Below, piece after piece: positions 1-8,548 of a stretch of DNA of 64,000 nt; position 1 is the first letter of the stretch; every line of letters begins with the position of its first letter. Made by a program: the position numbers and the translations under genes. The notes beneath the pieces were generated by a model. The model did not search any database, had not been told where the DNA came from, and saw only the letters and a program-made list of their open reading frames with translations. Origin of the DNA: Lysobacterales bacterium. Its GTDB lineage: Bacteria; Pseudomonadota; Gammaproteobacteria; Xanthomonadales; Marinicellaceae. The DNA is taken from positions 1 to 64,000 of the forward strand of contig JALSLV010000048.1 of assembly GCA_026988115.1 (NCBI GenBank), written 5' to 3'.

Positions 1-73
1 GGTTTTTGCTTAGGCAAAAAATGGGGCTAGCCCCAAACCCCAAAGTATTTATAAAACCAAAATAGGGATGTCA

Positions 74-104
74 TTGTTGGGAGTTAGAAAAATTATGCTA
101 TAAT
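74..104 (+). promoter_or_regulatory. Sigma-70 promoter with extended -10
   Basis: A perfect TATAAT at 99-104 is preceded by TGC (96-98), which makes an extended -10. A TTGTTG -35-like hexamer lies at 74-79 with a 19-bp spacer. Transcription would start near 111, about 70 nt before the terminator at 153-183, so the unit would give a very short RNA. Confidence 0.5.
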
Positions 105-110
105 ATAAAT

Positions 111-183
111 ACAGTACAGGTAGAAGTACCGATGGCTGTATACTGAAATAGAAAGCCATGCGTATAAGCATGGCTTTTTTATT
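111..183 (+). ncRNA. Candidate small RNA of about 70 nt
   Basis: The segment lies between an extended -10 promoter (99-104) and an intrinsic terminator, with no coding frame inside. ATGGCT at 132-137 can pair with AGCCAT at 154-159. AGCCATGC can instead pair with GCATGGCT in the terminator stem. The two hairpins are mutually exclusive, as in attenuators or regulatory RNAs. It matches no RNA family I can name. It could also be the leader of a terminated transcript. Confidence 0.35.
153..183 (+). terminator. Rho-independent terminator
   Basis: A 9-bp perfect stem AAGCCATGC / GCATGGCTT (153-161 and 168-176) with a 6-nt loop runs directly into a T tract (175-180, then ATT). The T tract is on the plus strand side. 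Confidence 0.75.
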
Positions 184-429
184 GCGTTAAAAAAATTATT
201 GTTTATACTAAAATGTGTAAAGAATGTACCTTAACAACTGTAAACCATGTACCTTTGCTATACATGTGGGCTTGCGTGAAAATACTTTCCAGAAGTATTT
301 TTGATGTGCATAGGAAGGTCATAAAAACCGTGGTTACCTTATTGATGATGAGGCTTTTTATGAATTTTCTAGGTATATTAAGGACTTGTGCTAGCATCCT
401 ATTTTCTATATCGGGATTTGGGTAATACA

Positions 430-541
430 CAGGTTTCTCAATAAAAAAAGACTGATACAAGAAAACGTAAAAAAAACCTGCATCAGTCTTTACTTGACAA
501 AGTTCTTGTATGAGAGATTATTCCAAACTCTCAGAAACTTT
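430..541. other. Cluster of interleaved inverted repeats
   Basis: CAGGTTT (430-436) pairs with AAACCTG (474-480), and AAGACTGAT (448-456) pairs with ATCAGTCTT (482-490). The order of the arms gives an H-type pseudoknot topology. ATACAAGAA (455-463) can also pair with TTCTTGTAT (503-511), TGAGAG (511-516) with CTCTCA (528-533), and AAAGTT (499-504) with AACTTT (536-541). Such density suggests a structured RNA, a mobile-element end or a protein-binding region. The function is unknown. Confidence 0.35.
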
Positions 542-665
542 ATTTCTTATTAATTTGAAAAGTATATAATTAACCCAAAACAAATGTATTTTAATAAGAA
601 AATGTATTATACAACTATTTATTTTGTTATTATTAAGTGTGTACAATAATGCGCACGTAATTTAA

Positions 666-1448
666 ATGAATCTAATCAACAAACAGCAACAAAAACCAAT
701 ACAATTACAGGTGGCGTTAGTCCCTGTTTGTAAAATGGTCTTACGATTTGGACTGCATTTCAATGAATTTACTAGAAATATACAAAAAGCTTATATACAA
801 GCAGCTAAAGAGATCTTACTTGATACCGATATAAAACCAAATTTACAAGCGATTGCAATTAAGACAGGTATGGATCGAAGAACAATTGCAGAGCACATTA
901 ATAATAGTGATAAATCTTATTCAAACCCATTAAATAAAATGGATATGCTTATAGCTCAATTACAAAGACATTGTACTAAGACCGAAAATAATGAGTTTAC
1001 ACATAAGCAATTGAAGGGCATTATTGATTCTATTTACGGAGGTCATATTCGTTCGGGTGCAATTTCAAAAGAATTAATTTCAAATAATATAATTATCCAA
1101 CTTAAAAACAAGCTATTTAAACTTAACTTAACGGTTCAACAGCAACTTGAAGAAATTAGTCTCATGGCAAATGAAGTGGATTATACGGCAAAACGGTTAT
1201 TCCAAACTTATTATAAAAACATGTTTAAACCTTTAAATTCTCAGACAAAAAATTTATTACAGTCCAGCAGTTACTCGACAAAAATACCTCCACGAAATCA
1301 TCAAAAGGTTAATGAATTAATACAAAAAGAATTGCGTCAATCGGAGAATAATATTAACTTAATTCTAAAAAAATACGGATCAAATCTACCTGAAGGGACT
1401 TTTTCAGAAATTGGAGCCAGCCAATTTCAATTTGATTCTACTTCTTAA
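666..1448 (+). CDS. DUF6502-like protein, possible HTH regulator
   Basis: This is a 260-residue soluble protein. The first 90 residues match the pattern I associate with DUF6502 proteins: a segment of the type V-x-LVLRFGLHFNEF followed by a helical stretch and an IAIKTGMDRRTI helix that resembles a helix-turn-helix recognition helix. The remainder is Lys/Asn/Gln-rich and mostly helical. No signal peptide or membrane segment is present. It stands alone on the plus strand and has no clear Shine-Dalgarno sequence. DNA binding is inferred from the HTH-like pattern only. Family assignment is by recollection of the motif and is moderately secure. Confidence 0.6.
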   Translation: MNLINKQQQKPIQLQVALVPVCKMVLRFGLHFNEFTRNIQKAYIQAAKEILLDTDIKPNLQAIAIKTGMDRRTIAEHINNSDKSYSNPLNKMDMLIAQLQRHCTKTENNEFTHKQLKGIIDSIYGGHIRSGAISKELISNNIIIQLKNKLFKLNLTVQQQLEEISLMANEVDYTAKRLFQTYYKNMFKPLNSQTKNLLQSSSYSTKIPPRNHQKVNELIQKELRQSENNINLILKKYGSNLPEGTFSEIGASQFQFDSTS

Positions 1449-1557
1449 GTTTCACTACGTTATTGACTTGTATTCTCTTTTTTTGAGCTGCGTCATGGTT
1501 TTTAACACAACTCTACTGATACAATACGAACTTATTTACACACGATAGGGTTTAATT

Positions 1558-1848
1558 ATGTACAAGTATATTGCATTTTTTTTAATATTGACTTATCAAT
1601 TTACAGTGTCTTCACACGCGGACACTCTTTTAATAGAAGAAATTAACAAAATCAGCAGTGTTGAGAAACCAACTCGTGGTATGACGATGACTCAAGTTGT
1701 GAGCAAATTTGGTGAGCCTCAGGTTAAAAAAAAGGCTGTTGGTAAACCGCCAATTACCCAATGGGTCTACAATGATTTTATTGTCTATTTTGAAAACCGG
1801 TGGGTCATTCAAGCAGTTGTGGTAAAAAAGGATAAAGCGTTAAATTAA
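1558..1848 (+). CDS. Small secreted protein of the SmpA/OmlA-like kind
   Basis: The product has 96 residues. An N-terminal signal peptide (about residues 1-21, ending SSHA-D) precedes a compact domain with RGMTMTQVVSKFGEP, then PPITQWVY and a final strand pair FIVYFENRWVIQAVV. This is a common small periplasmic domain in Gammaproteobacteria that resembles the SmpA/OmlA (BamE-like) fold, in which a G-M-(S/T)-x-x-x-V-x-x-x-x-G motif starts the first helix. Its specific function is unknown. Its stop overlaps the end of the convergent response-regulator gene by 9 bp. Confidence 0.65.
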   Translation: MYKYIAFFLILTYQFTVSSHADTLLIEEINKISSVEKPTRGMTMTQVVSKFGEPQVKKKAVGKPPITQWVYNDFIVYFENRWVIQAVVVKKDKALN

Positions 1849-2481
1849 TCCTAATTCTAATGCTTTTAACACGGCACGAGTTCGGTCACGAACACCAATT
1901 TTTGATAAAATATTGGAAACATGGTTCTTAACAGTGCCTTCAGCAACGAAGAGTGAACTCGCGATTTCTTTATTGCTGTGACCGCCTGCCATTAACCTTA
2001 AAATTTCTGTTTCGCGTGCAGTTAATGGATCAGGCCTTTCAAAACTGATAAAGTTATTTTTTAAATCTTCTACTCCTTCAAGAATCCTTTTGGTTATTTG
2101 GGGTCTTACCAAGGTTTTGCCTGCTGCTACTTGCTTTATTCCGTCGACTAAATCCTCCAATGGCACATCTTTAAGCAGATATCCCATCGCTCCAGACTTG
2201 ACACCCGCTAAAACGAGCTCATCATCATCAAAAGTTGTCAAAATAATTGTTGGTGGCAGCTGATTTTTTTGTTTTAACTCATGCAATACATCCAACCCAG
2301 ACATTTTGGGCATTCTCATGTCTAACAACACCACATCTGGCTTCACTTCAGGAATATTTTCAACAGCCATTTTGCCCCCATCTGCTTCGCCAACGACTTC
2401 GATTCCTTCAGCAATTTCTAATAAGGCACGAACACCTTGGCGAACTAAATTTTGATCATCAACCAAATAGACTTTTATCAT
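1840..2481 (-). CDS. NarL/FixJ-family response regulator
   Basis: The protein has 213 residues. A receiver domain occupies residues 1-120, with acidic residues D8-D9, the phosphoacceptor D54 in VVLLDMRMP, a Thr in the LTTFDD segment and a Lys in LLKDVP. A LuxR-type HTH follows at about 148-205 (PLTARETEILRLMAGGHSNKEIA... EGTVKNHVSNILSKIGVRDRT). It lies 2 bp downstream of the histidine kinase and so forms its cognate partner. The target genes are not evident in the window. Confidence 0.9.
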   Translation of the reverse strand: MIKVYLVDDQNLVRQGVRALLEIAEGIEVVGEADGGKMAVENIPEVKPDVVLLDMRMPKMSGLDVLHELKQKNQLPPTIILTTFDDDELVLAGVKSGAMGYLLKDVPLEDLVDGIKQVAAGKTLVRPQITKRILEGVEDLKNNFISFERPDPLTARETEILRLMAGGHSNKEIASSLFVAEGTVKNHVSNILSKIGVRDRTRAVLKALELGLI

Positions 2482-2483
2482 AA

Positions 2484-3641
2484 CTAACCCACATTAAATA
2501 TTATTTTTATACCAAACCCTTTCTTGTTAGAAAGAATCTCAATAGCTCCATTAAACTGTTTCACTCTTTCTCTAATTCCAGTTAATCCATTACCTTCTTC
2601 AATAGACATTCTATGCCCTACCCCATCATCTTTAATTTCTATGATAATCAATTCATCAATTTGATCAAATTTTAACCAAAGATTATCCGCTTTTGCATGT
2701 TTGATGCAATTAGTTATTAGTTCTTGAGTGCATCTTAACATTGTTTGAGCTAATTTCGAATCTTCAATAGTATAGTCCTTATCAATATCAAGATGAAGCT
2801 TTAATCGGGGAATACCATCAGTTAATTCCCTTAATGCTTGAGCAAAATTCAAGTTGCCCTTACCTCTAAAGGAGCTCACAACATCTCTGACATCGCTTAG
2901 TAGCAAGCGAGCAATGCTCTGAGCTTTTTTGACTTGTCGTTTTGCCTTTCCATCAGTTATGTGTGTGGCAACTTCTAAATTTAAGCTTAAAGCGGTCAAA
3001 TGATGTCCAATTAAATCATGCAATTCACGTGAAATTCTTAACCGTTCATTAATGCGCGAGCTTTCAGTGAGTAAAACTTGGGTTGCCCTAAGTTCTGAGT
3101 TTAATTTCCTGAGTTCTTCCTTCGCATTTTGCTGTTTAAAGCCAACGTAGGATAGCACGTACGAAAAAGCAGAAATGCCTAACCAGAAAAAAATAAAGAA
3201 CAAGTTGTCAAACTGATAACTATCATGTTTTACAAATTCATCTTGACCAGAAAACATTTGCCACGCTATCAATATATTTTGCAGAACTAATATGATTAAG
3301 CCCTGATAAACACTCATCAACCAGGGCAATAAAATTGTGATAATAAGCGAATAAAACAACCCTGTAATGCTAAATGTAGACCAATTGATAATATAGATAA
3401 CAGCAATCATCGCCAGCAGCAATATCCATTCATCAATAGTTAATTTTGACTGACCTAGGTTGCGTGTAAGAATTAAAAAACCAATGCCAAAAGAAACATG
3501 AGATAAAAACCACAGGATACTGTAAGAATTTAACCAATTATCGTCTAAATATATTTTGGCTACAATTGGTATTGTTAGACTTAACCATATAAAAAGACCC
3601 GCTAGCCTAAATAAAGAAATATGAGAAAATCGATAAATCAC
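2484..3641 (-). CDS. DesK-type sensor histidine kinase
   Basis: The protein has 385 residues. The N-terminal 165 residues contain about five or six hydrophobic segments, with little extracytoplasmic sequence. A short coiled coil (about 170-195) leads to a HisKA_3 domain with the phosphoacceptor H208 in RISRELHDLIGHHLTAL. The HATPase domain has an N box (ELITNCIKHA), a G1 box (DDGVG) and a G2 box (GNGLTGIRERV). This arrangement is typical of membrane-stress or lipid-fluidity sensors such as DesK, but the signal cannot be read from sequence. It overlaps gph by 4 bp, so translation is probably coupled. Confidence 0.88.
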   Translation of the reverse strand: MIYRFSHISLFRLAGLFIWLSLTIPIVAKIYLDDNWLNSYSILWFLSHVSFGIGFLILTRNLGQSKLTIDEWILLLAMIAVIYIINWSTFSITGLFYSLIITILLPWLMSVYQGLIILVLQNILIAWQMFSGQDEFVKHDSYQFDNLFFIFFWLGISAFSYVLSYVGFKQQNAKEELRKLNSELRATQVLLTESSRINERLRISRELHDLIGHHLTALSLNLEVATHITDGKAKRQVKKAQSIARLLLSDVRDVVSSFRGKGNLNFAQALRELTDGIPRLKLHLDIDKDYTIEDSKLAQTMLRCTQELITNCIKHAKADNLWLKFDQIDELIIIEIKDDGVGHRMSIEEGNGLTGIRERVKQFNGAIEILSNKKGFGIKIIFNVG

Positions 3642-4297
3642 AGAAGTTCATTAAAACTATCGATAATGCCATCTGGATTCGCAAATGAAATATTTTCGCC
3701 ATGATTATAGCCATAACTTACTGCTATGACATCACAAGTTGCATTTCGAGCAGCAGCGATATCGTGTTGTGAATCACCTATCATTAAGCAGTCTTTCATA
3801 GGAACATTAAGCTTTTTACTGGCATAAACTAAAGGCCACTTGTTTGGTTTTTTAAACTCAACATTATCACCTGCACAAACTACACTAAAGAACTGACTTA
3901 TCATATTTTGTTGCAATAAAAACTCTGTGAATTCTAAGGGTTTATTTGTAATGCACGCTATTTTAATATTATTTGCTAATAGTTTAACAAGCAACTCTTT
4001 AACATGAGGAAACAAAGTACTGTATTCACCAACACAATCTCGGTAAGCATTTGAGAATAATTCAAATGCTTTATTCAATTCTTTTTGATTTGCTTGTATG
4101 CTATTAAACTCAAGGGCTCTTTCAACTAATTTTAGAGTACCATTACCTATCCAGTTTTTAATATCTTGCAAATCAGGGTTTTTCAAACCTAATTTCTGAG
4201 CCATTGAATTGATTGCGTAGGATAAATCCTTTGCTGAGTCAATAAGCGTCCCATCCAAATCAAAAAATACGGCTTTATAGTTAAATATATTTTTCAC
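3638..4297 (-). CDS. gph: Phosphoglycolate phosphatase (HAD family)
   Basis: The product has 219 residues, a usual length for Gph. HAD motif I is FFDLDGTLIDSA (residues 11-22), where both Asp are catalytic. Motif II is the IACITNK Thr and motif III is the Lys in FKKPNKWP with MIGDSQHDI as motif IV. A helical cap domain lies between motifs I and II. Gph removes 2-phosphoglycolate formed during repair of oxidative DNA damage. Close HAD relatives with other sugar-phosphate substrates cannot be excluded. The start overlaps the upstream gene by 4 bp. Confidence 0.82.
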   Translation of the reverse strand: MKNIFNYKAVFFDLDGTLIDSAKDLSYAINSMAQKLGLKNPDLQDIKNWIGNGTLKLVERALEFNSIQANQKELNKAFELFSNAYRDCVGEYSTLFPHVKELLVKLLANNIKIACITNKPLEFTEFLLQQNMISQFFSVVCAGDNVEFKKPNKWPLVYASKKLNVPMKDCLMIGDSQHDIAAARNATCDVIAVSYGYNHGENISFANPDGIIDSFNELL

Positions 4298-5232
4298 TTG
4301 ATTGCCTTTTTCACTCTGTATTTGCCTTTACCTATTTTATCTAAGCTTGAATTTTCAGTATCTATCGTTGGAAACAACCAGTATTTATTTAAAAATAACA
4401 TCCCTCGTTTCTTTCTTATTACCACTTGAACCTCTCCAAATATATAAATCACATCACCTTTATAGAGGTCAGAAATATTGATACTTTTATCTATAAAATG
4501 ACCTTTATTAATTTTTTTTTCTACGCCTTTACGTTTCAATAAAAGCTCATCTGACACTTTAATTATTTTAATTTCATTAGCTAATTGTTCTGGTGTATTA
4601 AATGCAGCAATATCTTTAGCTAACAACTCCGCATCAACTATCATGTAATGATTTGGTTTAATTAATTTCAATCCTTTTGACTGAAATGGAATATTATGTT
4701 TATATTGATATGTGTAAATGTACTTTCCTTTTGAACGTTCTATAAATAGTTTTGCATTTGTTGATATAATTACATCATTCAGTAAGAGTTGATGCGGTTT
4801 TAAAGATTTGTTTATTGATACAACTCTTCTACGGTATTGTTTATTTGTTTGTTTCTTTGCTTTTTCAGTACTCCTAGTAACAGATTTTGATTTTATTACT
4901 TGTGATTCGTTGAGGTTTCTTTGCGCAACTAATTTTTTCTTAATTGATTTTTTTACAACTTTTTTCAAAGTTCTTGACTTCGCGTGTGAACCATTTGACT
5001 TTTTAACATTTTCGCTACTCACTTTCAATTTAGGTATTTCAAAAATAGGCATAATGTTTTCAATTTTGGGTGTTTCCGTTAGTTCATCACTCTCTATTTC
5101 TGATCGAATAACCTCATCAACAACATCTTTTTTATTGATGGAATCAGGCTCTGTTTGTTCAAAAGAATTAACTTGAGTCGATAGTGCTAAGGCAATTAAT
5201 ATAAGGAGTCGAGGCTTTTTTATAATTTTCAT
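4294..5232 (-). CDS. Lys-rich secreted protein of unknown function
   Basis: The protein has 312 residues. An N-terminal signal peptide (KKPRLLILIALALSTQVNS) is followed by an acidic segment, then a strongly basic disordered linker (about residues 75-140, many Lys/Arg and Ser). The C-terminal half is a folded beta-rich domain (HQLLLNDVIISTNAKLFIE ... GDVIYIFGEVQVVIRKKRG ... YWLFPTID). I do not recognise a family. It is the first gene of a four-gene set with gph and the two-component system. The basic linker could bind anionic cell-wall polymer or nucleic acid, but this is speculation. Confidence 0.6.
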   Translation of the reverse strand: MKIIKKPRLLILIALALSTQVNSFEQTEPDSINKKDVVDEVIRSEIESDELTETPKIENIMPIFEIPKLKVSSENVKKSNGSHAKSRTLKKVVKKSIKKKLVAQRNLNESQVIKSKSVTRSTEKAKKQTNKQYRRRVVSINKSLKPHQLLLNDVIISTNAKLFIERSKGKYIYTYQYKHNIPFQSKGLKLIKPNHYMIVDAELLAKDIAAFNTPEQLANEIKIIKVSDELLLKRKGVEKKINKGHFIDKSINISDLYKGDVIYIFGEVQVVIRKKRGMLFLNKYWLFPTIDTENSSLDKIGKGKYRVKKAIK

Positions 5233-5259
5233 GTATTTATCTCAATAATATTTTTAGTT

Positions 5260-6630
5260 TTACCCTAAACCTCCATGTGTCAGTTTAAGTGGATCTAATA
5301 ATTTTTCAAGTTCTTCACGATTTAAATCGGTATTTTCCAAAGCCACATCAATAACAGCCCTTCCCTCCTTATAGGCTTGTTTGGCTATTTTTGCGCCCAA
5401 ATCATATCCGATAATGGCATTTAATGCAGTCACTAATATCGGATTTCGACTAACTGAATTAGCCACATTTTCTTTATTTACAACAAATCCTTTTATCGCA
5501 TTATCTGCAAGCAAACCAATTGCGTTGGATAATATTTCTACACTCTGTAGAATGTTCAATGCTATTACAGGTAACATGACATTTAATTGAAAATTACCCG
5601 AGGCTCCTGCTACCGTTATGGTGGCATCGTTCCCGATGACCTGAGCACAAACCATAGCCATAGCCTCGGGTATAACTGGGTTGACCTTACCTGGCATAAT
5701 ACTACTGCCTGGTTGTAGGGATGGCAAAGCGATTTCACCAATACCTGCCAATGGTCCTGAATTCATCCAACGCAAATCATTGGCAATTTTCATCATAGTT
5801 GATGCCAGTGTTTTTAATTGCCCAGAAAGTTCAACAACATTATCTTGCGAGCCTATGCCTTCAAATTTATTATCCATACTGTGGAATGAAGTGCCCGTTT
5901 TTGCTGTTAACTGTGCAGCAAATTTGATTCCAAAATGTGGGTCTGCATTGATGCCAGTACCCACAGCAGTTCCACCCTGAGGTAAATAACTTAAGCGTTT
6001 TGCAGCAGCACTGATTCTTTGGTGATTGCGTTTAATTAAATCAGCCCAAGCCGTTAATTCTTGAGAGAATGTGACTGGCATGGCATCCATTAAATGGGTC
6101 CGACCCGTTTTGACTATGCCTTCGACTTCTTTGGCTTTTTCTCGGCAAACAGTTTCAATGTGTTCTAATGAAGGCAATAATTTTTCTCTCACCATTAGCA
6201 CTGCACTCACTGCAATGGCAGTGGGTACTACATCATTGCTACTTTGTCCCATGTTGACGTCATCATTCGGATGAACGTGTGCAAGGTGAGCAATCACTTC
6301 ATTACAATTCATATTTGAACTTGTTCCCGATCCTGTTTGAAACACGTCAATCGGAAAATGCGCGTCGTGTTTGCCTGTTTGCACTTGTTGCGCTGCAGCT
6401 ATAATCGAATCAGCCGTTTGTTGCATCATTAATCCCAAAGAATGGTTTACATTTGCAGCCGATTCTTTAATTAAACCCAGTGCACGTATAAACTCTCTTG
6501 GCATAGACAAACCGCTTATTGGAAAGTTATTAACGGCTCTTTGTGTCTGTGCTCCATACAAAGCATGGGCAGGAACTTTTAATTCTCCCATACTGTCTTT
6601 TTCAATTCTGTATTTTATTTCTTCGCTCAT
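5260..6630 (-). CDS. fumC: Class II fumarate hydratase
   Basis: The protein has 456 residues, close to the family norm of about 460. The signature GSSIMPGKVNP carries the catalytic Ser loop, and the other conserved regions are TGSGTSSNMNCNEV, GQSSNDVVPTA and the catalytic His in KTGRTHLMDAMP. It interconverts fumarate and malate in the TCA cycle as an iron-free, oxygen-stable tetramer. The C-terminal end (LTHGGLG) is complete. It lies in a minus-strand run but is separated from parE by about 30 bp. Confidence 0.96.
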   Translation of the reverse strand: MSEEIKYRIEKDSMGELKVPAHALYGAQTQRAVNNFPISGLSMPREFIRALGLIKESAANVNHSLGLMMQQTADSIIAAAQQVQTGKHDAHFPIDVFQTGSGTSSNMNCNEVIAHLAHVHPNDDVNMGQSSNDVVPTAIAVSAVLMVREKLLPSLEHIETVCREKAKEVEGIVKTGRTHLMDAMPVTFSQELTAWADLIKRNHQRISAAAKRLSYLPQGGTAVGTGINADPHFGIKFAAQLTAKTGTSFHSMDNKFEGIGSQDNVVELSGQLKTLASTMMKIANDLRWMNSGPLAGIGEIALPSLQPGSSIMPGKVNPVIPEAMAMVCAQVIGNDATITVAGASGNFQLNVMLPVIALNILQSVEILSNAIGLLADNAIKGFVVNKENVANSVSRNPILVTALNAIIGYDLGAKIAKQAYKEGRAVIDVALENTDLNREELEKLLDPLKLTHGGLG

Positions 6631-6661
6631 AATAATTTCCTCTAACGGTATTTGGGTGTTG

Positions 6662-8545
6662 TTAAACCGTTGCTAAATCGCCTTTGTCTTGCAGCCAGGC
6701 TTTACGATCAGCTGCTCTTTTTTTGGATAACAACATATCTAACATTTGAAATGTTGTATCTCCTTCTTCTATACTTAATTGTAATAGTCTTCGTGTATCA
6801 GGATCAATTGCACTTTCTCTTAATTGAATGGGGTTCATTTCACCCAAACCTTTAAAACGAGTCACGCTAATTTTGCCTTTTAACTTATCACGCTCAATCT
6901 TATCTAAAATTTGATCTCGTTCAGGACCATCAAGAGCATAAAACTTCTTCTTGCCCACATCAATTCGATACAACGGAGGCATAGCAATATAAATATGCCC
7001 TGCCCGAACCAGCGCTTCAAAATGCCTTAAAAATAAAGCACACAGTAATGTTGAAATGTGCAATCCATCGGAATCAGCATCGGCCAAAACTATCACTTTA
7101 CCATAACGCAATCCAGTTAAATCCGTACTGCCTGGATCAACGCCCATAGCCACTGCCAAATCATGCACTTCTTGCGACGCCATAACTTGAGATGAATCCA
7201 CTTCCCAAGTATTAAGTATCTTACCACGCAATGGCATTATGGCTTGGTATTCTCGGTTGCGTGCTTGTTTGGCAGATCCTCCTGCAGAATCACCCTCTAC
7301 AAGAAATATTTCTCCCATCATTGGGTCACTGCAACTGCAATCTGCCAGTTTTCCTGGTAAAGCAGGTCCTGAGGTGACTTTTTTGCGCACAACTTTTTTA
7401 ATTTGTTTTAATCGATTTTGAGCTTTTTCAATTGCCATATTTGCAATTTGTTCACCCAACGCAACATTTTGACTTAACCACAAAACAAAAGCATCTTTAA
7501 TCGAATTTGCAACAATTGATGCGATACTTCGTGAAGATAAACGCTCCTTAGTTTGACCACTAAATTGTGGGTCTTTCATCTTAACTGACAAAACGTAACT
7601 GACTCTATCCCAAACATCATCGGGTGCTAGTTTTAAATTTCGGGGCAATAAATTATGCGCTTCTGCAAATTCCCGGATTGAATCGGTCAAGCCGGTACGC
7701 AGTCCATTTACATGCGTTCCGCCTTGTGCCGTTGGGATTAGATTTACATAGCTTTCGGCTAAAACTTCGCCATCAGGTTTCCAACTGACAATCCAATCAA
7801 CGGTTTCGCCATCGACAGTATTTGTTCCTTGAAAGCCCTCTTCAGGGATAATATAAGCCTCTTGTAATGCTTCCAGAAAATATTCTTGCAAGCCATCTGC
7901 ATAAAACCATTTCTCATAGTCTTTGCCTTTTTCATCCCGAAATTCAACCGACAATCCTGGACATAAAACAGCTTTAGCTTTGAGTAATCTTTTGAGTTTT
8001 CTAATGGAAATTTGAATGGTGTCAAAATACTGTTTTTCAGGTTTAAAACGAACGCGTGTGCCTGTATTTTTTTGCCCTACAGTACCCACTTCAGTTAATT
8101 CTGAAACCATTTCTCCGTGTTCAAAGGCAATATTGTATTCTTTGCCTTCACGTTTTACCCAGACATCCAGTCGATCAGTTAAGGCATTAACAACCGAAAC
8201 CCCTACTCCATGTAAACCGCCAGAAATAGCATAGTTTTTATCCGAAAATTTACCACCTGCGTGTAATTTAGTCAAAATTAATTCAACACCTGAGACGCCT
8301 TCTTCGGGATGAATGTCAACAGGCATGCCTCGACCATCATCAGAGACTTCAATATAACCGTCTTCTAGCAAGGTTACTTTAATGTTTTTTGCATACCCTG
8401 CTAAGGCTTCATCCACCGAATTATCAATCACTTCTTGGATAAGATGATTTGGCCTTGAAGTATCGGTATACATCCCAGGACGACGTTTGACAGGATCCAG
8501 TCCTGATAAGACCTCAATGTCACTTGATTGGTATTGCTTTGTCAT
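6662..8545 (-). CDS. parE: DNA topoisomerase IV subunit B
   Basis: The product has 627 residues, typical of ParE and much shorter than GyrB of many Proteobacteria. The N-terminal GHKL ATPase includes EVIDNSVDEALAGYA, DDGRGMPVD and GGLHGVGVSVVNAL. The Toprim domain has the EGDSAGGSAKQARNREYQAI motif and the acidic triad DADSDG. The C-terminal sequence QLRESAIDPDTRRLLQL is typical of the family. With ParC, absent here, it decatenates daughter chromosomes. Its start follows the redoxin gene by 3 bp. Confidence 0.95.
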   Translation of the reverse strand: MTKQYQSSDIEVLSGLDPVKRRPGMYTDTSRPNHLIQEVIDNSVDEALAGYAKNIKVTLLEDGYIEVSDDGRGMPVDIHPEEGVSGVELILTKLHAGGKFSDKNYAISGGLHGVGVSVVNALTDRLDVWVKREGKEYNIAFEHGEMVSELTEVGTVGQKNTGTRVRFKPEKQYFDTIQISIRKLKRLLKAKAVLCPGLSVEFRDEKGKDYEKWFYADGLQEYFLEALQEAYIIPEEGFQGTNTVDGETVDWIVSWKPDGEVLAESYVNLIPTAQGGTHVNGLRTGLTDSIREFAEAHNLLPRNLKLAPDDVWDRVSYVLSVKMKDPQFSGQTKERLSSRSIASIVANSIKDAFVLWLSQNVALGEQIANMAIEKAQNRLKQIKKVVRKKVTSGPALPGKLADCSCSDPMMGEIFLVEGDSAGGSAKQARNREYQAIMPLRGKILNTWEVDSSQVMASQEVHDLAVAMGVDPGSTDLTGLRYGKVIVLADADSDGLHISTLLCALFLRHFEALVRAGHIYIAMPPLYRIDVGKKKFYALDGPERDQILDKIERDKLKGKISVTRFKGLGEMNPIQLRESAIDPDTRRLLQLSIEEGDTTFQMLDMLLSKKRAADRKAWLQDKGDLATV

Positions 8546-8548
8546 AAA

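Larger units (their letters stand above)
1..665. other. Gene-poor left end with structured sequence
   Basis: No open reading frame here looks like a recognisable protein. The stretch holds a 12-bp palindrome GGGGCTAGCCCC at 23-34, a promoter-like site and terminator at 74-183, and a cluster of overlapping inverted repeats at 430-541. Between about 330 and 450 one plus frame reads like ordinary protein (Tyr/Asp/Glu-rich, for example YLIDDEAFYEFSRYIKDLC) but is broken by stops, so a decayed gene is possible. I could not name it. Confidence 0.5.

Noticed and set aside
4808-5176. 122-codon plus-strand frame rich in Phe/Cys
   Set aside because: It is the antisense reflection of the Lys-rich linker of the minus-strand secreted protein.
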